A stretch of 64,000 nt of DNA, from positions 496,001 to 560,000 of the forward strand of contig NZ_BMSY01000006.1 of NCBI RefSeq assembly GCF_014649395.1. The letters are read 5' to 3'. How positions within the stretch are numbered: position 1 is the first letter of the stretch; each line of letters opens with the position of its first letter. This DNA comes from Streptomyces aureoverticillatus. GTDB taxonomy: Bacteria > Actinomycetota > Actinomycetes > Streptomycetales > Streptomycetaceae. Both the position numbers and the translations under genes were made by a program. Positions 14,279 to 22,431 of the stretch are shown in pieces. The notes beneath the pieces were generated by a model. The model saw nothing but the letters and a program-made list of their open reading frames with translations, ran no database searches and was not told the DNA's origin.

Positions 14279-15463
14279 TCAGTGTCCGTCGACGACCAGC
14301 CGTTGCGGCGGCCGCGCGCCCTCGGTGAGTCCGGGCGGGCACAGTCGTCCCGTACGTCCCGGAGTGACCGAACCCAGCACGCTCGCGTGCCGCGCGCCGG
14401 TGCCGGCCGGGACGGTGCCGGGCAGCCCGTGCACCGTCAGGAAGCCGAGCACCCCGAAGGCGTACGCCTCCTTCGCCGCCGACGCGAGCCCCCACTCGTC
14501 GGAGCCCCGCACCGGCACGCCCGCCCCCAGCTCGCTCCGGAGCAGCGCCATCAGCGTCGGGTTGCGGGTCCCGCCGCCGGACGCGACGACCTCGCTCGCC
14601 CCCGCCGCACGCACCGCGTCGGCGACCGTCACCGCCGTGAGCCTGGTGAGCGTCGCGACCACGTCCTCCGGCGCGAGCGTCTCGTACCCCTCCAAGGCCC
14701 GGCGCAGATAGGCCGGATGGAACAGCTCCTTGCCGGTCGTCTTCGGGGCGGGCAGCGCGTAGTACGGCTCGGCGAGGAGGCGGGCGAGCAGATCGCCGTG
14801 CACGGTGCCGCGTGCGGCGATCTCGCCGTCCCTGTCGTACGCCAGGCCCCGCTCACGGCCCTGGGGCGTCAGCTCGCGCACCGCCGCGTCGATCAGCGCG
14901 TTGGCCGGGCCGGTGTCGAACGCGGTGCCGTCCGGGGCGGTGATGTTGGCGATGCCGCCCAGATTCAGGGCGACCGGAGTGCCGGGGCGGCCGCGCAGCC
15001 ACAACTGGTCGACCAGGCTGACCAGCGGCGCGCCCTGGCCGCCCGCCGCGACGTCGCGCGGCCGGAAGTCGGCCACCACGGGCAGGCCCGTGGCCTCCGC
15101 GATCCACGCGGGCTGACCGATCTGGAGCGTGCCGTGCACCCGCCCGTCCTCCACCCAGTGGAAGACGGTCTGCCCGTGTGAGGCGACCAACTCCGCGCGG
15201 CCGTCGCACAGTTCCCGGTCTGCCTCGGTGGCGGCCGCGGCGAAGGCCTGGCCGATGCGGGTGTCCAGGCGGCAGACGTCCGCCAGGGTGGTGCGTGCCG
15301 GCGGCAGGGCCGCGGTCAGGGCGGCGCGCAGATCGCCGTCGTACGCGCGGCTGATGACGCCCAGCGGGGTGAGGCGAAGGGTGTCGCCGTCGAGGACGAG
15401 GTCGACGGCACCGGCGTCGATGGCGTCGTGGGAGGTGCCGGACATCAGGCCGATCACTCGCAC
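14279..15463 (-). CDS. anmK: Anhydro-N-acetylmuramic acid kinase
   Basis: A 394-residue cytosolic kinase that opens and phosphorylates 1,6-anhydroMurNAc to MurNAc-6-P in cell-wall recycling. The sugar kinase/ASKHA phosphate motif GLMSGTSHDAIDAG is at residues 5-18, the substrate/adenosine parts at ASHGQTVFHW (~104-113) and LNLGGIANITA (~179-189), and the catalytic Asp region at DTGPANALIDA (~196-206). ASGGGTRNPTL and SDEWGLASAAKEAYAFG complete the second domain. Length is slightly above the usual 370 because of a C-terminal tail. GTG 15463 starts exactly at the conserved MRVIGLMSG. No other recycling gene is adjacent. Confidence 0.92.
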   Translation of the reverse strand: MRVIGLMSGTSHDAIDAGAVDLVLDGDTLRLTPLGVISRAYDGDLRAALTAALPPARTTLADVCRLDTRIGQAFAAAATEADRELCDGRAELVASHGQTVFHWVEDGRVHGTLQIGQPAWIAEATGLPVVADFRPRDVAAGGQGAPLVSLVDQLWLRGRPGTPVALNLGGIANITAPDGTAFDTGPANALIDAAVRELTPQGRERGLAYDRDGEIAARGTVHGDLLARLLAEPYYALPAPKTTGKELFHPAYLRRALEGYETLAPEDVVATLTRLTAVTVADAVRAAGASEVVASGGGTRNPTLMALLRSELGAGVPVRGSDEWGLASAAKEAYAFGVLGFLTVHGLPGTVPAGTGARHASVLGSVTPGRTGRLCPPGLTEGARPPQRLVVDGH

Positions 15464-15873
15464 GTAGGTCTCCGTCTCTCACTGTGCGGGGTTCCATCTG
15501 TACGGGGATCAATGTCCCGTGGGCCGGGGTGGCCCTTGATCGCGCTTCGCGCTCGTCCTCAAACTCCCCCAAGCTCTTAATGAGCAGGGCGGACCCCTCG
15601 ACGGGCTTGAATCGTTCCCCGGGTGGGCTTGGTCGGACCCCCGGGTGGGCTTAATGGGTTGCCGGTGGCGTTGGTTTTCTGAGAGAGATTGGTGCATGAG
15701 GAGCCTGGAGATGCCCGGTCGTTCCAGCGCGCGTTGACCGTGTGGGCCGTGTGCGGCCCCGTCATCGCGTGCTGCCCCCCTTGATGTGCGGCACAGCGAG
15801 CCGTCCTCCGCCTGAAGCGTGTCGATGCGCCGGGCGGGGACCGCCTTGTCCTCGGTGATCCCCAGGGGTTCCT
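15464..15873. other. 410-bp intergenic region between anmK and the MFS gene
   Basis: No supportable gene. It holds the divergent promoters, a degenerate dispersed repeat (about 15533-15600: CTTCGCGCTCGTCCTCAAAC) and two copies of CCCGGGTGGGCTT about 30 bases apart (near 15617 and 15641). Confidence 0.6.
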
Positions 15874-17217
15874 GTGCCGTCCGTTCGTTCTTCCTCTTCT
15901 GCTGATTCCCCCGAGCTTACGGGTCTGTTGCGGGATCGCGACTTCCGCGGACTCTGGCTCGGCCAGACCGCTTCGCAGCTCGGTGAGCACACCAGCCTGG
16001 TGGTCCTGCCGCTCGTCGCCGTGCTGACCCTGCACGCCGACGCCGGCCAACTCGGCGCCCTGCGCGCGGTGGGGCAGGCTCCGATTCTGTTGTTCGCGCT
16101 CTTCGCGGGCGCGTGGGTGGACGGGTGGCGCACCCGCACGGTGATGGTCCTGACGGACGCCGGGCGTGCGCTCGCCCTGGGCGGTGCCTCCGTGGCCGCC
16201 CTTCTCGGCGCGGCCGGGATGCCGGTGCTGCTCGTGGTCGCCTTTGTCGTCGGCGCCCTGTCCGTGTTCTTCGACGTGGCCTACCAGGCGTCGCTCGTAC
16301 GTCTGGTGGCGCGCGATCAACTCGTGCGCGGCAACAGCGCGTTGGAAGGCAGCCGGTCGGCCGCGCAGATCGGCGGTCCCGCGCTCGGCGGGGCGCTGGT
16401 GTCCGTGCTGTCGGCGCCGGTGGGTGCCGCGGTCGGCGCGGCGTTCTTCGTGGTGTCCTTTCTGTCGATCCGGCGGATCCGCCGGGGCGAGTCCCTTCCA
16501 GGGCGGACGGAACGTACGGAGTGTGCGGAGCGCGCGGTAGGGGCGGCACGCGCCGCGCGGGTCTGGCGGCGGATCCACGAAGGGCTCCGCTTCGTCGTCC
16601 GCGATCCCTCGCTGCGCGCCGTGGGCCTGGCCTCGGCCGCCTTCCAGTTCTCCTTCGCCGCCCTGATGACCGTGTATCTGCTCTTCCTGCCCAGGGAACT
16701 GCAGCTGTCGGGCACCGCCATCGGCCTCGCGCTCGCGGCGACGGGGCCGGGCGCGCTTCTGGGTTCGCTGCTCGCGGCCCGGCTGCCGAGGCGGTTCGGG
16801 TACGGGACGGTGCTCGTGTGCGCCGCGGCGCTCGGCGACGGCATGCTGCTGTGCGTGCCGGCACTGCACGGACCCGCCGCCGTGACGGTCCCGGCGCTGC
16901 TCGCGGTCAACTTCGTGTTCGGGGCCTTCGGCCAGTTGGTGAACGTCACGGTCATGGCCGTCCGGCAGGCCGTCACGCCGGACGGGATGCAGGGCCGCGC
17001 GGCCGCGACGATCACGTTCGCCGGCATGGGGCTCACTCCGCTGGGCTCGCTGCTCGGCGGCCGGCTCGCGGAGGAGTGGGGGCTGCGCACCGCGCTCCTG
17101 GTGGCCGCCGTCGGCATGTTGGCGTCGCCGGTGCTGATGGCGCTGTCTCCGCTCGCCCGCCTGGGACGCACCCTCCCGGGTGTCGGGGCCCCTGTTCCGC
17201 CACGCGTACGAGGGTGA
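15874..17217 (+). CDS. MFS-family exporter
   Basis: A 447-residue major facilitator with about 12 hydrophobic segments, of the MFS_3/enterobactin-exporter-like branch (FRGLWLGQTASQLGEHTSLV near the N-terminus; DGWRTRTVMVLTDAGRALAL at the loop 2-3 signature; ALEGSRSAAQIGGPALGGAL in helix 5). The central cytoplasmic loop (~210-235) is charged. It probably expels a small molecule or drug by proton antiport; the substrate is not predictable. GTG 15874 has AGGGG upstream and begins 18 residues before the first family-conserved motif. It converges on the acyl-CoA dehydrogenase pair with only 25 bases between stops. Confidence 0.82.
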   Translation: MPSVRSSSSADSPELTGLLRDRDFRGLWLGQTASQLGEHTSLVVLPLVAVLTLHADAGQLGALRAVGQAPILLFALFAGAWVDGWRTRTVMVLTDAGRALALGGASVAALLGAAGMPVLLVVAFVVGALSVFFDVAYQASLVRLVARDQLVRGNSALEGSRSAAQIGGPALGGALVSVLSAPVGAAVGAAFFVVSFLSIRRIRRGESLPGRTERTECAERAVGAARAARVWRRIHEGLRFVVRDPSLRAVGLASAAFQFSFAALMTVYLLFLPRELQLSGTAIGLALAATGPGALLGSLLAARLPRRFGYGTVLVCAAALGDGMLLCVPALHGPAAVTVPALLAVNFVFGAFGQLVNVTVMAVRQAVTPDGMQGRAAATITFAGMGLTPLGSLLGGRLAEEWGLRTALLVAAVGMLASPVLMALSPLARLGRTLPGVGAPVPPRVRG

Positions 17218-17242
17218 CGCCCGCACCCCCCGCCCGGCTCCC

Positions 17243-18256
17243 TCACACACTGCCCGCCCCTCTCACCACCCGCCCCCGCCACGTCCCCGGCCCACCCCAA
17301 GCGCCCCGCAGCTCCCGTGCCTTCAGCAGCCACAGGGACAAGTCGTACTCGGCCGTGTACCCCAGGGCCCCGTGGAGTTGGAGCGCCGCCCGCGCCGCGT
17401 CGTGCGCCGCCTCCCCGGCGGTCACCTTGGCCGCCGCGAGGTCCACCTCGGCGGCCGACCGGTCCCCGCCCCGCAAGGACACCGCCGCCCCGAACACCAG
17501 CGGCCGCGCGAACTCCAGCCGCACCAGCACATCCGCGAGCCGGTGCTTGACCGCCTGGAACGAGCCCACCGGCACCCCGAACTGCGTCCGCCCCTTCACG
17601 TACGCCACCGTGCGGTCCAACAGCGCGTACCCGACTCCCAGGGACTGGGCGGCCGTCGCGAGTGCCGCCCAGTCGAGGGCCCAGCGGGCGGCGGCGTCCG
17701 CCGCGTCCCCGGAGGCCAGCACCTCTCCGTCCGGCAGCAGTCGGCCGAGCCGCCGCGCCGGGTCCAGGGATGCCTGTATGTCCGCGTGCCCGGGCGCCAG
17801 CCGCACCTGACCGTCCCCGGCGGCGAGCAGCACCCCCGCGGTGTCCGCGTCCAGCGCGTGCGGCCCGGTGTCGGTGAGCGTCAGCGTCGCGCTCGTCCCG
17901 CCGCCGACGAGCGCCGGAAGGAGCCGCTTGGCGGGCTCCGGCACTCCCAGCTCGGCAAGGCGCGACAGGAGCGCCACCGTCGCCACGGTCTCCACGGCGG
18001 GGCCGGGCACCGCGTGCCGTCCCACCTCCACGAAGGCGACGGCCGTTTCGACGGGCAGCGGTCCCACGCCCTCGTACTCCTCGGGAGCCGCGAGGGTGAA
18101 CACCCCGGCCTCGCCCAGCCGCCGCCACACCGCGAGGCCGGGCGCGTGCTCCCCGGCGGCCCAGGCCCGCGCGGCCGCCGGTGTGTCCGCCGCCGTCAGC
18201 ATGCCGTCCAGCGACCGCGCGAACGCCCGCTGCTCGTCGTCCAGGAGGAACCGCAT
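17243..18256 (-). CDS. Acyl-CoA dehydrogenase, FadE32/FadE33-like partner subunit
   Basis: A 337-residue flavoprotein-family subunit, shorter than classic acyl-CoA dehydrogenases (~380). N-terminal helical domain (MRFLLDDEQRAFARSLDGML), then a degenerate beta domain, then the helical C-terminal domain (SLGVGYALLDRTVAYVKGRTQFGVPVGSFQAVKHRLAD; ALQLHGALGYTAEYDLSLWL). The last segment lacks a clear catalytic Glu motif. Short FadE subunits in the M. tuberculosis HIP locus pair with a longer one as alpha2beta2 enzymes, and this gene starts 1 base inside the stop of the longer FadE gene (TGATG). It probably dehydrogenates a late acyl-CoA of steroid C/D-ring breakdown. The exact subfamily number is inference. 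Confidence 0.82.
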   Translation of the reverse strand: MRFLLDDEQRAFARSLDGMLTAADTPAAARAWAAGEHAPGLAVWRRLGEAGVFTLAAPEEYEGVGPLPVETAVAFVEVGRHAVPGPAVETVATVALLSRLAELGVPEPAKRLLPALVGGGTSATLTLTDTGPHALDADTAGVLLAAGDGQVRLAPGHADIQASLDPARRLGRLLPDGEVLASGDAADAAARWALDWAALATAAQSLGVGYALLDRTVAYVKGRTQFGVPVGSFQAVKHRLADVLVRLEFARPLVFGAAVSLRGGDRSAAEVDLAAAKVTAGEAAHDAARAALQLHGALGYTAEYDLSLWLLKARELRGAWGGPGTWRGRVVRGAGSV

Positions 18257-19389
18257 CACCGGCGTCCCTTCGGCAGGCCGAGCAGCCGCTCGGCGATGAT
18301 GTCGCGCTGGATCTCGTTGGTGCCCGCGTAGATCGGACCGGCGAGCGCGAAGACGTAGCCCTCCGTCCAGTCGCTCGCCTCCGTCCCCAGCAGATCCAGC
18401 GCCGTCTCGTGCACCGCGATGTCGTGCTCCGACCAGAACACCTTGTTCAGGCTCGACTCCGCGCCGACCGGCTCACCGGCCGCGAACCGCGAGGCGTTGG
18501 CCCAGGTGAAGAGCTGGTACGCGCGCGCACCGAGCACCGCGTCGGCCACCCGGTCGCGCAGCGCCGTGTCCGCCGGATCGCCATGCGCGTGCCACGCGCG
18601 CAGCAGCCGATCGGCCGTCGCGAGGAAGCGTCCCGGGGAACGCAGCGTCAGGCCCCGCTCGTCGCCCGTCGTGGACATCGCGATCCGCCAGCCCTGCCCG
18701 GGCTCGCCGATCACGTCCTCGTCGGGCACGAACACGTCGTCCAAGAACAGCTCGGCGAACGCGGGCTTCCCGTCCAGGCGGCCGATGGGCCGCACGGTGA
18801 CGCCCTCGGCGTCCAGCGGGAACATCAGATACGTCAGGCCCCGGTGCGGCCGGTCCGCCTCCGGATCGCTGCGGAACAGGCCGAACGCGCGGTCGGCGAA
18901 CGCGGCCCGCGACGACCACGTCTTCTGCCCGTTCAGCAGCCAACCGCCGCGCACGCGCCGGGCGGTGGATCTCAGCGACGCCAGGTCCGAGCCCGACTCC
19001 GGCTCCGACCACGCCTGCGCCCAGATCACCTCGCCGCGCGCCATCGGCGGCAGCACCCGCGCGCGCTGCTCCGTCGTGCCGTGGTCGAAGAGCGTCGGCG
19101 CGAGCAGGCTGATGCCGTTCTGCGAGACCCGGCCCGGGGCGCCCGCCGCGTAGTACTCCTCCTCGAACAGCAGCCACTCGACGATGCCGACCGCCCGCCC
19201 GCCGTACTCCTCGGGCCAGGACACCACCGACCAGCGGTCCGCCGCCAGTTCGCCCTCCCAGGCGCGATGGGCGGCGAAGCCCTCCTCGGTCTCGAGCGAG
19301 GGCAGCGGGCGGTCCGGCACGTGCGCGGCCAGCCAGGCGCGCGCCTGCCGCCTGAACTCCTCCTCCGCCGCGCTGAAGTCGAGGTCCAT
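18256..19389 (-). CDS. Acyl-CoA dehydrogenase, FadE31-like
   Basis: 377 residues with all three ACAD domains: N-terminal helices (MDLDFSAAEEEFRRQARAWL), FAD/beta domain (WAQAWSEPESGSDLASLRST, GGWLLNGQKTWSS) and C-terminal helices (ESSLNKVFWSEHDIAVHETA, GPIYAGTNEIQRDIIAERLL). At the classical catalytic position the usual Glu of YEGT is Ala (YAGT). The Glu in the TTGDERGLTL region (~228-237) is the likely base, as in other steroid-type heteromeric FadEs. The start at 19389 is supported by GAGGTGG upstream. First gene of a two-gene unit leaving a divergent promoter with a KstR2-like box. As recalled, it resembles FadE31 more than FadE30. Confidence 0.86.
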   Translation of the reverse strand: MDLDFSAAEEEFRRQARAWLAAHVPDRPLPSLETEEGFAAHRAWEGELAADRWSVVSWPEEYGGRAVGIVEWLLFEEEYYAAGAPGRVSQNGISLLAPTLFDHGTTEQRARVLPPMARGEVIWAQAWSEPESGSDLASLRSTARRVRGGWLLNGQKTWSSRAAFADRAFGLFRSDPEADRPHRGLTYLMFPLDAEGVTVRPIGRLDGKPAFAELFLDDVFVPDEDVIGEPGQGWRIAMSTTGDERGLTLRSPGRFLATADRLLRAWHAHGDPADTALRDRVADAVLGARAYQLFTWANASRFAAGEPVGAESSLNKVFWSEHDIAVHETALDLLGTEASDWTEGYVFALAGPIYAGTNEIQRDIIAERLLGLPKGRR

Positions 19390-19420
19390 CGCCCGTCCAC
19401 CTCTCGCTCGGACAGCTTCC

Positions 19421-19436
19421 CTAACAAGTGTTTGGT
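19421..19436. promoter_or_regulatory. KstR2-like operator, site 1
   Basis: CTAACAAGTGTTTGGT lies between the divergent fadE and ipdF genes. The inner AACAAGTGTTTGGT differs by one base from the KstR2 consensus AnCAAGnnCTTGnT as I recall it. A near-identical copy is at 28744-28759. Confidence 0.7.
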
Positions 19437-19566
19437 AGATTAGCGTGCGGGGCAGGCAATCGTCGAGGAGCGGAGCGGGTGATCTCATCGGTCTCGGCGG
19501 TCTCGGCGGGTGGGGCGTTGGGGCGATCTCGGTGGATGGCCACAGAAAAGTGAGGGGGTGTCAGGG

Positions 19567-20355
19567 ATGGGCGTGGCAGCGGTTCCGTACGTGACCGGGC
19601 ACGGCCTGCTCGACGGCCGCACGGCCGTCGTCACGGCGGCGGCCGGAGCCGGCATCGGCGGCGCCACCGCGCGCCGCTTCCTGGAGGAGGGCGCGCGCGT
19701 CGTCATGGGCGACGCGCACGCGCGCCGCACGAAGGAGGCGGTGGAACAGCTCGCGGACGAGTTCGGCGCCGGGCGCGTGCACGGCGCCCCCTGCGACGTG
19801 ACGGACGAGGCCCAGGTCCAGGCGCTGTTCGACCTCGCGGAGCGGCAGCACGGTGGGCTGGACATCGTCGTGAACAACGCGGGCCTCGGCGGCACCGCGG
19901 AGCTCACGGAGATGACCGACGAGCAGTGGGACAAGGTTATTGATGTCACGCTGACCGGCACGTTCCGCTGCACCCGGGCCGCCCTGCGTCGCCTGCGCGC
20001 CGCCGGTCGCGGCGGCGTCATCGTGAACAACGCCTCGGTGCTCGGCTGGCGCGCCCAGCCCGGCCAGGCGCACTACGCGGCGGCGAAGGCCGGCGTCATG
20101 GCCCTCACCCGCTGCGCCGCCCTCGAAGCCGCACCCCACGGGATCCGCGTCAACGCCGTCGCGCCCAGCCTCGCCCTGCACCCGCACCTGGCCAAGGTCA
20201 CCTCCGGCGAGCTGCTCGACGAGCTCACCGCGCGCGAGGCGTTCGGCCGCGCCGCCGAGCCCTGGGAGATAGCCAACGTCATCGTCTTCCTCGCCAGCGG
20301 CTACTCCTCGTACATGACGGGGGAGACGGTCTCGGTCAGCAGCCGGCACCCCTAG
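19567..20355 (+). CDS. ipdF: IpdF-like short-chain dehydrogenase (5-hydroxy-HIP-CoA oxidation)
   Basis: A 262-residue SDR. In the mycobacterial pathway IpdF oxidises the 5-hydroxyl of the methylhexahydroindanone propionyl-CoA intermediate left after steroid A/B-ring removal. Cofactor motif TAAAGAGIGGATARRF (~20-35), NNAGLGG (~101-107), and catalytic Ser/Tyr/Lys in NNASVLGWRAQPGQAHYAAAK (split here as NNASVLGW and HYAAAKAG, ~156-178). The C-terminus SGYSSYMTGETVSVSSRHP ends in the same SRHP/CQHP style as Rv3559c, which also has 262 residues. ATG 19567 follows an AGGGGGTG site. kstR2 begins 15 bases after the stop. Divergent from the fadE pair. Confidence 0.88.
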   Translation: MGVAAVPYVTGHGLLDGRTAVVTAAAGAGIGGATARRFLEEGARVVMGDAHARRTKEAVEQLADEFGAGRVHGAPCDVTDEAQVQALFDLAERQHGGLDIVVNNAGLGGTAELTEMTDEQWDKVIDVTLTGTFRCTRAALRRLRAAGRGGVIVNNASVLGWRAQPGQAHYAAAKAGVMALTRCAALEAAPHGIRVNAVAPSLALHPHLAKVTSGELLDELTAREAFGRAAEPWEIANVIVFLASGYSSYMTGETVSVSSRHP

Positions 20356-20370
20356 GCGGAGAATGACCGT

Positions 20371-21000
20371 GTGCCGAAAAAGAACCAGCAGCACCAGCAG
20401 AAGAAGCCTCCGGTGACCCCCTCGCCCGAGCGGCGCGAAGAACTGTTGAAGATCGCCGCGGACGTCTTCGCCGAACAGGGCTACAACGCCACGACCGTCC
20501 GCAAGATCGCGGACGCGGCGGGCATGCTCGCCGGCAGCCTCTACTACCACTTCGACTCCAAGGAGTCGATGCTCGAAGAGATCCTGCGCACGTTCCTGAC
20601 GGAGCTGTGGGACGGGTACGACAGCGTGCTGTCCGCGCCGCTCGGCCCGCGCGAGACCCTGGAAGCCCTCGTCACCGAGTCCTTCCGGGAGATCGACCGG
20701 CACCGCTCGGCCGTCGCGATCTACCAGAAGGAGTCCAAACACCTGGTCACCCAGACCCGGTTCGAGTACCTGGTCGAGTCCCAGCAGCGGTTCGAGAAGG
20801 CCTGGCTGACGACGCTGGAGCGCGGCGTCACCGAAGGCGTCTTCCGCGCCGACCTGGACATCCGCCTCGCCTACCGCTTCGTGCGCGACACCGTATGGGT
20901 CGCCGCGTCCTGGTATCGCCCCGGCGGCGGCCACAGCCCCGAGGAGATCGCCCGCCAGTACCTGTCGATGGTCCTGGACGGCATCGCCGTACGTACCTGA
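20371..21000 (+). CDS. kstR2: KstR2-like TetR repressor of steroid ring degradation
   Basis: A 209-residue TetR-family repressor. The Lys/Gln-rich lead (1-17) is followed by an HTH (about 20-67: RREELLKIAADVFAEQGYNA, IADAAGMLAGSLYYHFDSKE). The ligand domain text FREIDRHRSAVAIYQKESKH, YRFVRDTVWVAASWYRPGGG and IARQYLSMVLDGIA follows mycobacterial KstR2 closely; KstR2 is released from DNA by HIP-CoA. Start GTG 20371 has GGAGA about 8 bases upstream. It lies between ipdF and fadA6 as in the M. tuberculosis order. Candidate operators at 19421 and 28744 define its local regulon. High confidence in family and role by context. Confidence 0.9.
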   Translation: MPKKNQQHQQKKPPVTPSPERREELLKIAADVFAEQGYNATTVRKIADAAGMLAGSLYYHFDSKESMLEEILRTFLTELWDGYDSVLSAPLGPRETLEALVTESFREIDRHRSAVAIYQKESKHLVTQTRFEYLVESQQRFEKAWLTTLERGVTEGVFRADLDIRLAYRFVRDTVWVAASWYRPGGGHSPEEIARQYLSMVLDGIAVRT

Positions 21001-21081
21001 CCCCGCGCCGTCGCGGCAGGCACGGCGCCGAGCACCGCGCCGTCGCCCCCACGGCGCCGAGACCGCGAGGAGTACGCAGCC

Positions 21082-22239
21082 ATGGCCGAGGCCTACATCG
21101 TCGAGGCGGTCCGCACGCCCGTCGGCAAGCGGGGCGGCGGCCTCGCCGCCGTGCACCCCGCCGACCTGGGCGCGCACGTCCTGAAGGCGCTCGTCGAGCG
21201 CTGCGGCGTCGACCCGGCCGCCGTGGACGACGTCGTCTTCGGCTGCCTGGACACCGTGGGACCGCAGGCCGGGGACATCGCCCGCACGAGCTGGCTGGCC
21301 GCGGGACTGCCCGAGGAAGTGCCGGGCGTGACCGTCGACCGGCAGTGCGGATCCTCCCAGCAGGCGCTGCACTTCGCCGCCCAGGCCGTCCTCTCCGGCA
21401 CCCAGGACCTCGTGGTCGCGGGCGGCACCCAGAACATGTCGATGATCCCCATCGCCTTCGCGTCCCGGCAGGCCGCCCTGCCCCTCGGCCTGACCGACGG
21501 CCCGTTCGCGGGCAGCGAAGGCTGGCGCGCACGCTACGGGGACCAGCCCGTCAACCAGTTCCACGGCGCCGAGCTGATAGCCCGGAAATGGGGCATCTCC
21601 CGTGCGGACATGGAGGAGTTCGCGCTCACCTCCCACCAACGGGCCCTGCGCGCCGCCGACGAGGGCCGCTTCGACCGCGAACTCGTCCCCCTCGCGGGCG
21701 TCACCGCCGACGAGGGGCCGCGCCGCGACACGACGGCGGAGAAGATGGCGGGCCTGAAGCCCGTCATGAACGGCGGCACCATCACCGCCGCCTGCTCCTC
21801 CCAGGTCTCCGACGGCGCCGCCGCGCTGCTCCTGGCCGGTGAACGGGCCGTCCGCGACCACGGGTTGACGCCCCGCGCCCGGATCCACCACCTCTCCGTG
21901 CGCGGCGAGGACCCGATCCGGATGCTCTCCGCGCCCATCCCCGCCACGGCACACGCCCTGAAGAAGACCGGCCTGACGCTCGACGACATCGACCTCGTCG
22001 AGATCAACGAGGCTTTCGCACCAGTCGTCCTGGCCTGGATCGCGGAGACCGGCGCCGACCCCGGGCGCGTCAACGTCAACGGCGGGGCCATCGCCCTGGG
22101 CCACCCCCTGGGTGCCACCGGTGCCCGGCTGATGACGACCTTGCTGCACGAACTGGAGCGCACCGGCGGCCGGTTCGGCCTCCAGACGATGTGCGAAGGA
22201 GGAGGCCAGGCCAACGTCACTGTGATCGAACGCCTGTAA
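21082..22239 (+). CDS. fadA6: FadA6-like thiolase
   Basis: A 385-residue thiolase that cleaves a beta-keto-acyl-CoA late in HIP degradation. The nucleophilic Cys is in VDRQCGSSQQALHFAAQ (~88-104). NEAFAPVVLAWIAE (~313-326) and GGAIALGHPLGATGARL (~334-350) supply His, and MCEGGGQANVTVIE at the C-terminus supplies the second Cys. Length matches Rv3556c (386). ATG 21082 has GAGGAG 8 bases upstream. The 81-bp gap after kstR2 shows no promoter I can defend, so ipdF-kstR2-fadA6 may be one transcript. A role as the missing pcaF of the later pca operon was considered and is less likely from position. Confidence 0.9.
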   Translation: MAEAYIVEAVRTPVGKRGGGLAAVHPADLGAHVLKALVERCGVDPAAVDDVVFGCLDTVGPQAGDIARTSWLAAGLPEEVPGVTVDRQCGSSQQALHFAAQAVLSGTQDLVVAGGTQNMSMIPIAFASRQAALPLGLTDGPFAGSEGWRARYGDQPVNQFHGAELIARKWGISRADMEEFALTSHQRALRAADEGRFDRELVPLAGVTADEGPRRDTTAEKMAGLKPVMNGGTITAACSSQVSDGAAALLLAGERAVRDHGLTPRARIHHLSVRGEDPIRMLSAPIPATAHALKKTGLTLDDIDLVEINEAFAPVVLAWIAETGADPGRVNVNGGAIALGHPLGATGARLMTTLLHELERTGGRFGLQTMCEGGGQANVTVIERL

Positions 22240-22431
22240 CTACCACCGGCCGCCCGGGCGGACGTCTCGGCGCCGCCCCGCCACGCCGTACCCGCGGCCC
22301 TGGGACGGCATGGCATATGACAGCCTGTCACCCCTTGCGGGAGTACCTGCGCGGACCGCTCTCCGCGACGGCCCCGACCCGGCTAGTCTCAAGTTCTGTA
22401 CGTCGATTGAGCGACCCCGGGAGGTAGCGCG

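Noticed and set aside
21082..22239. Thiolase as the missing pcaF of the pca operon
   Set aside because: Its position between kstR2 and the ipd genes and its 385-residue length fit FadA6; it lies 12 kb from pca under a different candidate operator.
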